Assembly: GCA_964574985.1 (NCBI GenBank)
Contig: CAZNPH010000008.1
Location: 1-64,000 of the forward strand
Source of the DNA: CAZNPH01 sp964574985
GTDB taxonomy: Bacteria > Bacteroidota > Bacteroidia > Bacteroidales > SM23-62
Direction of reading: 5' to 3'
Length of the DNA: 64,000 nucleotides
A program made the translations under genes and the position numbers. Numbering within the stretch: position 1 is the stretch's first letter; every line of letters begins with the position of its first letter. The notes under the pieces are model-generated. The model saw only the letters and a program-made list of their open reading frames with translations. It was not told the DNA's origin and ran no database searches. Of this stretch, positions 35,168 to 45,077 are shown one piece after another.

Positions 35168-36047
35168 TATTTTTTTTCATTTCCTGCCCGGAGATGATCC
35201 TGTCTTCGGTAATGAACTTGTCTGCCAGTTTATTGGGGATCTTCTCGAAATAGTAGTTTTCGGGTCTGACCATGTATGGCGGATTATCCCATATCTCTCC
35301 GGCCGGTTTCCTGGCTTCTTCAAATTCGTTATTCGCGGTTTCTCCGGTTTCGGGGCACAGTTTCCTGCTGTCTGAGATCACATACAGGGGTACTCCGTAT
35401 TCCCGGCAGGCCAGGGCAATGCTGTGTGTCCCGGTTTTGTTGATGAAATAATCCGCCCTGATGTAATCCGATCCTACAATGGCCATATCGATCCCGGGGA
35501 TATACCGTGTAACGGCCGCATCAATGACCAGGAAAACCTCAAATCCCAGTTCGCTCAGTATGGAAGCCTGCAGGCGCCCTTCGTACCCGGGACGGGATTC
35601 GGTCTGGATGATCCTTGCCCTGAGGTTTCTGTCATTCATGTATTCAAACAGGGTGCGAACGGCGCTGCTGTTGCTATGCAGGAGAATATGCTTTCCTGAA
35701 ACCTCAATATTCCTGCAGAAATTCCGGGCAAGCCCCATGTTCACATTTTCCCATTTCCAGACATACTGGTCGATGAACCCGGCGGCATCGTTTTTCCAGG
35801 CTTTTCTGCCGTCCTGCCCGAGATGCAGGATGAATTGATCCAGAAAATGCTCCAGTGCCTTGAACTGGTTGTAATGGCCATGAAAGGATTCCAGCAACCC
35901 GATCAGTTTTTCTTTTTCCTGGGAGGGTCCTGTTTCGCCTTTTTTAAGATAATCGTTCAGGTACCGGATGAGCTTGTTCAGAATCTCCACCGATCCGGAA
36001 TGCTTATCCCTTTTCAGCTGTTTGATTTTCTTAAAAGTCTGGATCAT
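35160..36047 (-). CDS. eIF2B-alpha/MtnA-like Rossmann-fold protein
   Basis: A 295-residue member of the initiation-factor-2B alpha/beta/delta superfamily, which in bacteria and archaea includes methylthioribose-1-phosphate and ribose-1,5-bisphosphate isomerases. An N-terminal helical domain (about 1-120) is followed by the phosphosugar-binding fold: ILLHSNSSAVRTL, IIQTESRPGYEGR (pocket arginine), VIDAAVTRYIP and AIVGSDYIRADYFINKTGTHSIAL (metal/phosphate region). It has no methionine-salvage neighbours, so its substrate is not known. It is transcribed toward the dehydrogenase and away from aat. Confidence 0.8.
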   Translation of the reverse strand: MIQTFKKIKQLKRDKHSGSVEILNKLIRYLNDYLKKGETGPSQEKEKLIGLLESFHGHYNQFKALEHFLDQFILHLGQDGRKAWKNDAAGFIDQYVWKWENVNMGLARNFCRNIEVSGKHILLHSNSSAVRTLFEYMNDRNLRARIIQTESRPGYEGRLQASILSELGFEVFLVIDAAVTRYIPGIDMAIVGSDYIRADYFINKTGTHSIALACREYGVPLYVISDSRKLCPETGETANNEFEEARKPAGEIWDNPPYMVRPENYYFEKIPNKLADKFITEDRIISGQEMKKNIS

Positions 36048-36152
36048 TTTACCGGATCATTGATTCCGGAGAAATTGCTTGAACTGATAAATTTAGGATT
36101 TTGAAAGGAGAAAACATGGAATTCACAGGGAAAATCAGCCATGTTCTGCCAT

Positions 36153-36197
36153 GTTTATTCATAACGCAGGGCATTGGCCGGATTGTTGCCGGTATAA
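36153..36197 (-). pseudogene. Relic: C-terminal tail of a MacB/FtsX-type ABC permease
   Basis: On the minus strand the last codons read GYTGNNPANALRYE then TAA. The ending NP-x-x-x-LRYE is the hallmark C-terminus of MacB-like ABC permeases in this phylum. Upstream sequence does not continue the permease (a stop occurs three codons before), and aat lies there instead. It is therefore a leftover stub of a deleted or rearranged gene. Confidence 0.5.
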
Positions 36198-36225
36198 CCT
36201 TGTGTTTTTTATAAATTTACATGAT

Positions 36226-36918
36226 ATGGAAAACAAAGGGAACAGCAAGGGCATATCTTTTCCCGATCCCGGTCTCGCGGGGGGAGACGGACTCCTGACG
36301 GTGGGAGGTGACCTTTCCCCGGAGACACTGGTGAATGCATATTCCCACGGGATTTTTCCGTGGTATCATGAGAGTTCACCCATTCTCTGGTGGTCACCGG
36401 ATCCCAGGATGATTCTTTTTCCTGCTGAATTGAAAGTCTCCAAAAGCCTGAGGCAGGTCCTTCACAAAAATAAATACCGTGTTTCTTTTGACCGGGATTT
36501 TGAATCGGTTATCGTGCATTGTGCAAAGGTTCCGCGCAAGGGGCAGGAAGGGGATACCTGGATCACCCCGGACATGATCGATGCCTACATCCGTTTGCAT
36601 GGTGAGGGGCTTGCCCATTCTGTGGAAGCCTACCTGGGAAATAAACTGGCTGGCGGATTATACGGCGTTTCCCTGGGAAGGGTGTTCTTCGGGGAATCCA
36701 TGTTTTTCCTGCAAAGGGATGCTTCAAAAGTTGCCCTGGTGCACCTGGTGGAACGATTGCAGGAGTGGGAATTCGATATGATCGATGTCCAGCAATCCAC
36801 TGCCCATATGAAAAGACTGGGAGCACGGGAGATATCCCGCGATGATTTTCTGGCCCGGCTGGTAAGCTCATTGAAAAAACCTTCCATCCGCGGCAACTGG
36901 AGCAGAATGTCCGCATAA
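36226..36918 (+). CDS. aat: Leucyl/phenylalanyl-tRNA-protein transferase
   Basis: A 230-residue enzyme that attaches Leu or Phe from aminoacyl-tRNA to N-terminal Arg/Lys of proteins, marking them for ClpS/ClpAP. Family motifs seen: GLLTVGGDLSPETLVNAYSH, GIFPWY, PILWWSPDPR, WITPDMIDAYIRLH, HSVEAY, GGLYGVSLGRVFFGESMF and IDVQQSTAHMKRLGA. The ATG at 36226 is preferred over one 75 bases upstream, whose added residues overlap the permease relic and match nothing in the family. It converges on the PKD gene across a shared terminator. Confidence 0.96.
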   Translation: MENKGNSKGISFPDPGLAGGDGLLTVGGDLSPETLVNAYSHGIFPWYHESSPILWWSPDPRMILFPAELKVSKSLRQVLHKNKYRVSFDRDFESVIVHCAKVPRKGQEGDTWITPDMIDAYIRLHGEGLAHSVEAYLGNKLAGGLYGVSLGRVFFGESMFFLQRDASKVALVHLVERLQEWEFDMIDVQQSTAHMKRLGAREISRDDFLARLVSSLKKPSIRGNWSRMSA

Positions 36919-36999
36919 GGATGCTGTCTTTTCAAGCGTTGCAGGATTTACGGATTCATAGCTCATGATACCGGATTTGAAGGATTAAAATAAACACCA

Positions 37000-37038
37000 A
37001 CAGAAAGGGCTGCCCCTTCCGGAACAGCCCTTTTCTGT
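37000..37038. terminator. Bidirectional intrinsic terminator between aat and the PKD gene
   Basis: ACAGAAAGGGCTG (37000-37012) pairs with CAGCCCTTTTCTGT (37025-37038) with one bulged base and an 11-base loop. A and T tracts flank the stem on both strands, so it can serve both convergent genes. Confidence 0.75.
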
Positions 37039-37058
37039 ATTTATTCAGTGCGGGATGA

Positions 37059-40000
37059 TCATTTGACCACCATCTTTGTGGTAACCACTTCCCTGCCGGT
37101 GATCATCCTCAGGTAGTAAACCCCACTGCTCAGGCCGGAGCCGTCATATTCAATGACATACCTTCCGGCCGGTTTGGCCTGATCAACCAGTGTCTCAATC
37201 TTCCTTCCGGTATTATCGTACAGGGAAAGCTGAACTTTGGTGGCTCCCGGTACGGTATACATTATCCTGGTATGATCCCGGAATGGATTCGGGAAGTTGG
37301 TCAGCCGGCTGTCAGGTCCAAAAACATAGGGTATACCCACGCCATAGGAGGTTTCAATATCCTCACATTTTGTCTGGCTGGTCCCTGTCGCGGGATCGGA
37401 TATGGTCAGACAGACCGTGTAAACACCCGGCTCTGCATATACATGTGTGGGGGTCAGCGAAGTGGTGTCTTTGTTCCCGTCACCGAAATCCCACTGGAAC
37501 CGGTTGGCATCGCCCAGGGATACGCCGATGAAATCAACGGGATATCCTTCCGCCTTGGTGGTTGCACTATCGGCTTCATAGGCAAATCCAACCTGTATTC
37601 CTTCATTGGCCTTGGCCACGTTGATGAGCTTAAAGGCGTTGCTGGTGCTGTTTGTATTCGAATTGGCCACACTGAGATGCACCATGTAGAAGCCGGGAGA
37701 GCCGTATGTATGGCTTGGATTCTGCAGGGTAGACGTCAGGTCATCCCCGAAATCCCAGAACCATCCGTCAGGACTTCCGTAGGAATTGTCCACGAAATCG
37801 ACTGTCTGGGTCGCCGAATCAACGGAATACATAAACCTGGCAAAGCATTCCTCCGGAGCGGCTACCTGAACATGCTTGCAGGTGGAGTTGGTAATCCCCG
37901 CAGTGTTCTTGACCGTCAGGCAGACGTTATAGTAGCCTCCCTTGCTGTATGTATGGCTTGGATTCTGATCGGTCGATTTCTCACCGTCACCGAAGTTCCA
38001 TAACCAATCGGTGATATCGCCCCTGGAATCATCCGTGAAGAACACTTCACGTGTAGCCTGGTCCGAACGGTAGATGAAACCGGCTTTACAGTTGTTGGCC
38101 AGACTGCCGATCAGAAGCACATCCTCATAGTAATCCATGCATCCGGTCGATTCGTCAAAAGTGTTCAGTCCGACCGTGAAATAACCCGGTCTGAGATACT
38201 GATGCTTGGCCTTCATACTCGGAGATACGGCACCGTCCCCGAAGAACCAGAGGTAATCGGTGATGTCCCCGACGGTTTTAGGCGTAAAATAGGCGACGTT
38301 TGTAGCGGAATCGACAAAAAATGTAAATTCGGCACCGCAATCGATAGTCCCCACCTGTATGGGTTCGGTGTAACGGTCCATACAGAGTCCGTCTGCATCG
38401 GAAACGGTCAGGGAAACCATGTACAATCCGGGCCGGTCATATTCATGCAGGGGATCCTGTTCCTCCGAATAGGAACCGTCATCGAAATCCCAGAAATAAT
38501 CGGCAATATTGCCCCTCGATTTTTCATAGAACTGTACCGTACTGGATGTGGTATCCCCTTTGAAAGTATATTCAAAGAATGAACGGCAGTCTACCGTACC
38601 CACCTGGATGAACTTGGCCGTGTGGTCCTTGCAATCGTTGGTGGAATCGAATACCGACAGGGCTACCAGGTAATATCCCGCTTTTGTGTATTGGTGGCTG
38701 GGGCTTTCCCGGGCCGATGTGGTTTCGTCCCCGAAGTTCCAGAAATAGTTGGTGATATTCCCGGTGGACTTGTTGTTGAACCGTACGGTACTGGTTTCCA
38801 TATCAACGAAGAATGAGAAATCTGCATTCTGGTTGCACTCGGAGATACCGATCTTGACTTCTTTGCATTTCTTACCGGTACATCCGGTGACATCATCAAA
38901 GACGCTCAGGCAGACTTTGTAGGTGCCCGGACCTCCGTAAAGGTGTTCCGGGTTCCTTTTCTGTATGAAGGATCCGTCACCGAATGTCCAGTACCAGCTG
39001 GATATGTTACTGGATGACTTATCGGTGAAAAACACCTTGCCGGTTGCCGAATCTGCATAGAAGGAGAAATCGGCGAAACAAACGGCTGAATCCGTTGCAC
39101 TGCCCACCTGGATGTCCTTGCATACTTCTGCATAACAATCGGTGATGGAGTCGTATGTCCCCAGGCAAACGGTGTATATGCCGGTATTTTCATAGGCATG
39201 TTCCGGATTGGTGTCCGGGGAGAAGAATCCGTCCCCGAAATCCCAGAAGAATTCGGTGGCATTGGTGGATTCATTGTTGAACAGGGCTGTTTTGGTTGTG
39301 TTGTTTACCGTATAGGTAAAACCGGCCCTGCAGTTCACAACCCCGGCAACTACTTCACGGCAGATCTGTGCGGCACATCCGGTAAGAGAATCATAAATGG
39401 ACAGGCATACATAGAATACACCGTCCCTGCTGAAATCATGAACGGGATTCTGTTGGGATGACGTTGTGCCGTCTCCGAAATCCCATTGCCAGGATGTGGG
39501 TTCGCCCCAGGACAGGTCAGTGAAACCGGCCGTTGTCCCGTCGATGGAAAAGTCGAATTTCGCATCGCATTGCAATTCGGCCTCGATAATATAAACATCC
39601 TGTGTCTGGCTGTTGGTCCCGCACCCGTTGGTAACGGTCAGGGTGACCGTATACATTCCTGAACGGGTGTAGGCGTGGACCGGGTTCATTTTCGTGGAAG
39701 TGGTCCCGTCGCCGAAATCCCAGAGGAAGGAGTAGTTAATTTGTGCCGGCTGATACCAATCCATTTCATAGAAGAACTGTATCTCTTCGAGTCTGGGCAC
39801 ATTATACTTATCCATCCAGAAATGTGCGGATGGCACATTGCTGTAACCGATCACAACCGGACTTTCAAGGGTGTCCGTTCGGCCGCACGCATTGGATGCG
39901 ATCACAAAAGCATCGTAATGCCCGGTATCGGCATAGGCATGTTGCACAAACTGTTCGGTGCTGGTGGCACCGTCCCCGAAATGCCATTCCTGGCTTTGTG

Positions 40001-42587
40001 CTCCCGCGATCTGGAAAGCCACCAGGTCGCCGGGGCAACCGGATGTTTCAAATTCCGTTTCGTATTGATAGTACTGACGGTTGAAAGGCTTCCTGGTCAT
40101 GGCTTCCGCCCTTTCCGTGCAGGGATCGCTGAGCAGGGTAATTACGATCTGGGAGTCATTGAGTGCATACAGGTAGTACCCTTCTTCCTGACAATCATAG
40201 TCGTTGTAGAAAACGATGGTGTCGCTGCCTGTCAGATAGTAATCCCCGGAGGAAATACCCGTGATCCAATCAGAATAAGGCTCAACGTCCTTGGTAACGT
40301 ACAGGCTGTACCCCCTGGTCTCATCTTCATCTTCCCATATATCCAGCTGGATCACGTTTCCGGGCATATATTCATAGTAGTAATCTCTGTTGATGTCTTC
40401 GCTGTTGCATACCCCGTCCCATGGCTGAAGCTGGATGCCCACGGAACTTTCCAGTATGCTGGAAACTCCCGAGGGTTCGATGGAGAACGAGTATACCGGA
40501 CTTCCCGCGGCGTCCATTGGCATACCCCAGGACTCGGGTTCTCCCTGCTCCAGGGCCTGAAGCGCCGAGCCGGTACAGCTCCATCCTGCAGCCATGCCGA
40601 TCATTGGCGGGAAACTCGGATTTATCGGGATATATGCCTTGACCGTATCTCCGGTGACAATGCTGTCGGATGTGAACTCCACATATCCGAACGGCATTCC
40701 GGGATCATATTCCGGGTTGAATTCCCCGTACCAGAAAAAGACGAAGAAAGTATTGTTCATGGTCGTATCCCAGTCGGACCACTGGATCGGGATGGTCATC
40801 TCGTGGTCATTGTCATACTGGCGGGTTTCCCAGTTTTCCGGTTCGCGCATTTGTTGATTGAAAGTAGAATTGTTTACATAGTAGAATGGCTTGCGGCCCG
40901 GATTGTTGTCTATCCTGATGGTATCCACCACGTCCAGTGAATTGCCGCACTTGTTGGTGGCCGAGAAAACATATTCGAAGATATCCCCGTCTGATCCGGT
41001 GTATTCATGTTTGGCCAGCACCTGCAATACGGTGTCTGTAAACGAAGTGATGTTGTTCATTACTTCCCCGTCCCCGAAATCGATCGAATAGGTAAACGGA
41101 CTCTCATCGGGTTCGTAGTTCGCATCAAAGAAATATACCGGGTCGCCGCTGCAGATCACCCTGGGGATCACATTGAGCGTGGTCGACGGCACCCGGGTGG
41201 TATCCACCATGACCCATAAACTGTCGGAACCCGTGCCTCCGCAAGGATCAAATACCGAACCGGTGATCTTGTAGATTCCCGGGTCGTTGTACACATGGGA
41301 AACTTCTTTGGTGAAAGCTTCTGTCCCGTCACCGAAATCCCAGTGATATTTCAGGCTCAGCTCATGCCAAATTTCATTGACAAAACCGACCAGCTCGCCC
41401 GGGCATATTTTTAATGTATCCAGTTCCGACTGTTCATCCCAGTCCATATGTTCCATTTCGAAGCGGATATCGGTGTATTCCAATATCGAGGGGAACAATT
41501 CCACCGTGATCGTGTCGGTCCATGATGCGGTATACCCGCACCCGTTGGTTATGGTCAGGCTGACAGGGTATGTCCCCGGTTGCCCGTAGCGGTTGGCTGG
41601 CTCCCTTTCGGTGGATGTGCGTCCGTCACCAAAATCCCAGAAATAAGTCCCCTGACCGTGGGCCTGGAAGGTAACGGGGGTATTCGGACAGGGATTTTCA
41701 TATTCTTGATTACCCGAATAGTACCAGTTGAAATAGGGCTCTGGCTGTATATCACCCATGAAGCCTACATGTACGGTATCCGAATTTGAATTGCCGCAGG
41801 CATTGGTGGCGGTTACCACCACCTGAAACATGGAATCGACCGTGGCGTCGAAATAGTGGGAGGGACTCTTTTCGCCGGAAACGGTCGTTCCGTCCCCGAA
41901 ATCCCACACGATGTCTTCAAACCGGTCGGCCCAGGCAAGTTCGAAGGTTACCTCGTCATTGGGGCATATCATGCCGCTCCCCCTGAGCCATGCCTCCACC
42001 TTGGGAACGGCCGAATCGGTGATGGTGATCTGTTTGGTGATGGTATCCGGCCCGCAGTTATAGTCCACGATCAGGGTCACATCATAGGTCCCCTGAGTGT
42101 TGTATGTATGGTCGGTCCAGTTTTGTGTCTTTGCCCAGTCCGGGGCGTACAAACTGTCCCCGAAATCCCATTGAAGGGACCAGTAGTCTTTATGTATGGA
42201 GAAAGTGACCATTTCGCCCGGACAGGCTTCGGGGCCGGTGGTGATCATGAAATCATCGATCACCGGATCGGTGTAAATGGCCTGGGATGTCTCGTCAATC
42301 AGGTCATCATTGTATGAGTCCCGCAGAACCAGATGAACCATATGTTCCCCGGCATAAAACACCTGCATAGGAGGTTCATAGGTGTCATAAAACATCCCGT
42401 CAATGTACCATTCCCAGAGGGGACTTCCCTGCAAGCCCGATGTATCGCTGGTGTTAATGATGTATACATCCTGGGGCTCACAGGTTCCCGAAAGTTCGTA
42501 GGAAAAACCGGCCCACTGGCCGTGACTGCCCAGGGAAATCAATGAAAATGCAAGGATAGCGGTGAAGGTTTTGTAGAAATTCTTCAT
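37059..42587 (-). CDS. Giant PKD-repeat surface protein with type IX secretion tail
   Basis: An 1842-residue secreted protein: signal peptide (MKNFYKTFTAILAFSLIS), at least 16 PKD-type domains recognised by the [WD]-x-FGD(G) core, and a C-terminal type IX secretion domain (last about 85 residues: NFPNPFRDHTRI, LYDNTGRKIETL, GVYYLRM, TTKMVVK). The first seven PKD copies end in NGCG/NACG-type strands. The last nine (about 1030-1750) share another pattern with a pair of extra cysteines (DSxTGCxxxxCK). About 290 residues (about 560-850) between copies 5 and 6 are not PKD-like. No catalytic domain is recognised. It is probably a cell-surface adhesin or a glycan-binding scaffold. It is read alone. 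Confidence 0.92.
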   Translation of the reverse strand: MKNFYKTFTAILAFSLISLGSHGQWAGFSYELSGTCEPQDVYIINTSDTSGLQGSPLWEWYIDGMFYDTYEPPMQVFYAGEHMVHLVLRDSYNDDLIDETSQAIYTDPVIDDFMITTGPEACPGEMVTFSIHKDYWSLQWDFGDSLYAPDWAKTQNWTDHTYNTQGTYDVTLIVDYNCGPDTITKQITITDSAVPKVEAWLRGSGMICPNDEVTFELAWADRFEDIVWDFGDGTTVSGEKSPSHYFDATVDSMFQVVVTATNACGNSNSDTVHVGFMGDIQPEPYFNWYYSGNQEYENPCPNTPVTFQAHGQGTYFWDFGDGRTSTEREPANRYGQPGTYPVSLTITNGCGYTASWTDTITVELFPSILEYTDIRFEMEHMDWDEQSELDTLKICPGELVGFVNEIWHELSLKYHWDFGDGTEAFTKEVSHVYNDPGIYKITGSVFDPCGGTGSDSLWVMVDTTRVPSTTLNVIPRVICSGDPVYFFDANYEPDESPFTYSIDFGDGEVMNNITSFTDTVLQVLAKHEYTGSDGDIFEYVFSATNKCGNSLDVVDTIRIDNNPGRKPFYYVNNSTFNQQMREPENWETRQYDNDHEMTIPIQWSDWDTTMNNTFFVFFWYGEFNPEYDPGMPFGYVEFTSDSIVTGDTVKAYIPINPSFPPMIGMAAGWSCTGSALQALEQGEPESWGMPMDAAGSPVYSFSIEPSGVSSILESSVGIQLQPWDGVCNSEDINRDYYYEYMPGNVIQLDIWEDEDETRGYSLYVTKDVEPYSDWITGISSGDYYLTGSDTIVFYNDYDCQEEGYYLYALNDSQIVITLLSDPCTERAEAMTRKPFNRQYYQYETEFETSGCPGDLVAFQIAGAQSQEWHFGDGATSTEQFVQHAYADTGHYDAFVIASNACGRTDTLESPVVIGYSNVPSAHFWMDKYNVPRLEEIQFFYEMDWYQPAQINYSFLWDFGDGTTSTKMNPVHAYTRSGMYTVTLTVTNGCGTNSQTQDVYIIEAELQCDAKFDFSIDGTTAGFTDLSWGEPTSWQWDFGDGTTSSQQNPVHDFSRDGVFYVCLSIYDSLTGCAAQICREVVAGVVNCRAGFTYTVNNTTKTALFNNESTNATEFFWDFGDGFFSPDTNPEHAYENTGIYTVCLGTYDSITDCYAEVCKDIQVGSATDSAVCFADFSFYADSATGKVFFTDKSSSNISSWYWTFGDGSFIQKRNPEHLYGGPGTYKVCLSVFDDVTGCTGKKCKEVKIGISECNQNADFSFFVDMETSTVRFNNKSTGNITNYFWNFGDETTSARESPSHQYTKAGYYLVALSVFDSTNDCKDHTAKFIQVGTVDCRSFFEYTFKGDTTSSTVQFYEKSRGNIADYFWDFDDGSYSEEQDPLHEYDRPGLYMVSLTVSDADGLCMDRYTEPIQVGTIDCGAEFTFFVDSATNVAYFTPKTVGDITDYLWFFGDGAVSPSMKAKHQYLRPGYFTVGLNTFDESTGCMDYYEDVLLIGSLANNCKAGFIYRSDQATREVFFTDDSRGDITDWLWNFGDGEKSTDQNPSHTYSKGGYYNVCLTVKNTAGITNSTCKHVQVAAPEECFARFMYSVDSATQTVDFVDNSYGSPDGWFWDFGDDLTSTLQNPSHTYGSPGFYMVHLSVANSNTNSTSNAFKLINVAKANEGIQVGFAYEADSATTKAEGYPVDFIGVSLGDANRFQWDFGDGNKDTTSLTPTHVYAEPGVYTVCLTISDPATGTSQTKCEDIETSYGVGIPYVFGPDSRLTNFPNPFRDHTRIMYTVPGATKVQLSLYDNTGRKIETLVDQAKPAGRYVIEYDGSGLSSGVYYLRMITGREVVTTKMVVK

Positions 42588-42736
42588 GGGTTACAGTTTT
42601 AGTTTATGATGTTTTTTGCGGTTTCCGGGAAAACGACAACAAGTTAAGAATTTCAGAAAAGAAATCAAAACATAAAATGCAGGAAATGCAGAATTGATGC
42701 ACTCTTTGGAGTAGATGAAATATTTTTATCTAACAA

Positions 42737-44938
42737 TCAGATCCTGAATCCCATAACCAGAATGTCGTCGATCTGGTCGATTTCCCCTCTCCATTCCTTG
42801 ATTGTTTTGTCGAGGATTTCCCCCTGGGTTTTCATGGGCTTGGCACAAATGGACAGCAGAAGCCTTTTGAAGTTCTTGGACATGAATTTTTTGCCTTTGT
42901 CACCACCGAACTGGTCGACAAAACCATCAGAAAAAATGTATACGCAATCTCCTTTTTCGGTAACGATCTCATGGTTGGAAAATTCCTTGTCCATGCCTTT
43001 GAAAATACCGATGGGCATCTTGTCGGCCTTGTACTCGATCAGTTCATCATTGCGGATCAGGTAGAGCGGATTGTTCGCACCGGAATACTGCAAAAGTCCG
43101 TCTGCACTGTCGAAAACACAGAGTGCGATATCCATCCCGTCCTGGGCTTCACCTTCCTGGCCGGTTTGATGCAATGAGTGGACCACGTTCTCGCGGAGCT
43201 GGTTGAGTATCTGGCTGGGCTGGGTGAGTTGGATCTTGTTGACGATCTCATTCATGAAAGCGATGCCCAGCATGCTCATGAACGCACCGGGAACGCCGTG
43301 TCCGGTACAGTCGGCCGCTGCAATGATGGTCTTTCCGTCTACATGGGTCATCCAGTAGTAGTCACCGCTGACAATATCCCTGGGTTTATACAGGATAAAA
43401 TTATCTTTCACCCCACTGTCCATAAGATGGTCAGGGGGAAGGATAGCTGTCTGTATCCGGCTCGCGTACTGGATGCTGTCGGTGATCTCCTTTTTCTGCT
43501 GGAAGATCTGGTCTCGCTGGTTCTTGATCTTGATGTTCTGTTCTTCCAGCAGGATGTTGGCCTTTTTCTTTTCGGAATATTGCCGGTAAAGCAGGATGGA
43601 AAAAACAAGCACGATCAGGAAAATCCCCACAAAAGAATAGATCATGACCCTCTGCCTCTTGTTTTCCGCTTCTTTCTGGGCCAGTTCTGATTCCTGCAGC
43701 TCATTCCTGGTTTTCAGCAACTCATTTTCCCTTTCCTTCCTTTCGGTCTCGTATTTGGTTTCCATCTCGGAGATCTGTTTCAGGTTTTCCTCCCTGATCA
43801 CCGAATCCTTGAGGATCACATACATCTGGTAATGATCCAGCGCCTTCCGGAAGTTGCCCCTGGCGGCATACACGTCGGATATTTCCTTGTAAACGTCGTA
43901 AACCTCCTTTTTAAGGTTCAGCTCCTTGCTGATCTGCAGACTTTCTTCATAATGCTGCAGCGCCTGGTCATATTTACCCCATTGATAATATATGCTGCCG
44001 ATATTCTCCAGTGCCGAGGCCACTTCCTTTCTCTGTCCGATCTCCCGGTATATTCTGAGCGCATCCTGGCTGTACATGAGGGCATCGCTGTAATTTTCCC
44101 CTTCCAGGTATACGATCCCGATGTGGCTTTGGGTCTGGGCAATGCCCGGTTTGCTTTCCAGTTCCTCGAATAATTTCAGGGCTTTCCTGTAATTTTCCAA
44201 AGCGAGCCCGTAATTTTTCTGTTCCTTGTAGACCAGCCCGATGTTATTCAGGATGTTGGCCATTCCCAGCCGTGCCTGTTCATATTCGGCCGGATTCTCC
44301 CGGTGTTTTTCCGCATACTGTTCGAAAAACTCCAGGCTTTCCTCGTAATAATCCAGGGCCTTGAGATAATCAAGTCCGAAATAGAAATAGACATTTCCGA
44401 TGTTTGCCTTGGAACGGGCCATGTTCAGGAGATCACCGATCTCTGCCTGGATGTTGAAATTCTCCTGGTAATATTCTATGGCTTTGTCGTATTCCCCCCC
44501 GGATTTGTATAAAACACCTACATTGTTGAGCAAAAGGGCGATGTTGCTTTTCAGCAGGTTGCTCTCCTCGCTTCCGGGTTGCGCGGTTCCTTCCCGTTCC
44601 CTGAGAATGGACAGGCATTCCAGCCATGCATCCAGTGCCTTGTCATAACTGCCCTGATAATACCTGGCTCCCCCCAGGGTAGTCAGGGATTTGGACAAAA
44701 GGTTCCGGGATCCTGTCTGCCTGGACAGTTCAACGGCCCGGGTGCAGTGATCGACACTTTCCAGCAGGGATTTGTTCATTTCAATGCGGGCCAGGGTGAT
44801 CAGGGCCTCGATCCTGATGGAGTCGTCACCGGTTGTTTCCACCAGGTTTTTCAGGCTGTCGGAAGGGGATTGTGCAGCTGCGACCCAACCGAACACGGCC
44901 AGCAAAACAAATCCCACGATCTTTTTCATTCCCTCCAT
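42737..44938 (-). CDS. TPR sensor with transmembrane helix and SpoIIE-type phosphatase
   Basis: A 733-residue signalling protein: signal peptide, about eight tetratricopeptide repeats (about 40-370, periplasmic), a coiled coil (about 375-425), one transmembrane helix (about 427-448), a second coiled coil (about 450-495) and a cytoplasmic PP2C/SpoIIE serine phosphatase domain (about 500-733). The phosphatase keeps its metal aspartates in SGDYYW, AAADCTGHGVPGAFMS and DGFVDQFGG. Such proteins usually dephosphorylate an anti-sigma-factor antagonist. No anti-sigma partner gene is adjacent. It is separated from the PKD gene by 149 bases and from the POT gene by 139, neither holding another gene. 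Confidence 0.92.
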   Translation of the reverse strand: MEGMKKIVGFVLLAVFGWVAAAQSPSDSLKNLVETTGDDSIRIEALITLARIEMNKSLLESVDHCTRAVELSRQTGSRNLLSKSLTTLGGARYYQGSYDKALDAWLECLSILREREGTAQPGSEESNLLKSNIALLLNNVGVLYKSGGEYDKAIEYYQENFNIQAEIGDLLNMARSKANIGNVYFYFGLDYLKALDYYEESLEFFEQYAEKHRENPAEYEQARLGMANILNNIGLVYKEQKNYGLALENYRKALKLFEELESKPGIAQTQSHIGIVYLEGENYSDALMYSQDALRIYREIGQRKEVASALENIGSIYYQWGKYDQALQHYEESLQISKELNLKKEVYDVYKEISDVYAARGNFRKALDHYQMYVILKDSVIREENLKQISEMETKYETERKERENELLKTRNELQESELAQKEAENKRQRVMIYSFVGIFLIVLVFSILLYRQYSEKKKANILLEEQNIKIKNQRDQIFQQKKEITDSIQYASRIQTAILPPDHLMDSGVKDNFILYKPRDIVSGDYYWMTHVDGKTIIAAADCTGHGVPGAFMSMLGIAFMNEIVNKIQLTQPSQILNQLRENVVHSLHQTGQEGEAQDGMDIALCVFDSADGLLQYSGANNPLYLIRNDELIEYKADKMPIGIFKGMDKEFSNHEIVTEKGDCVYIFSDGFVDQFGGDKGKKFMSKNFKRLLLSICAKPMKTQGEILDKTIKEWRGEIDQIDDILVMGFRI

Positions 44939-45077
44939 ATTGCTTTAACGGAACAATGGCCAAACCTGTTGTAAATGTAATTTTTTAATCATAATCTGGC
45001 AATTTTTCATCCGGTTTTCATGCGAATTATCCCCGCTTTACAACGGATGATGAAAGAAGGTTCAAAAAGTCTGCCGG

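Noticed and set aside
39675..40940. 421-codon plus-strand open frame inside the PKD gene
   Set aside because: Shadow frame created by the repetitive, GC-biased PKD coding sequence on the other strand.
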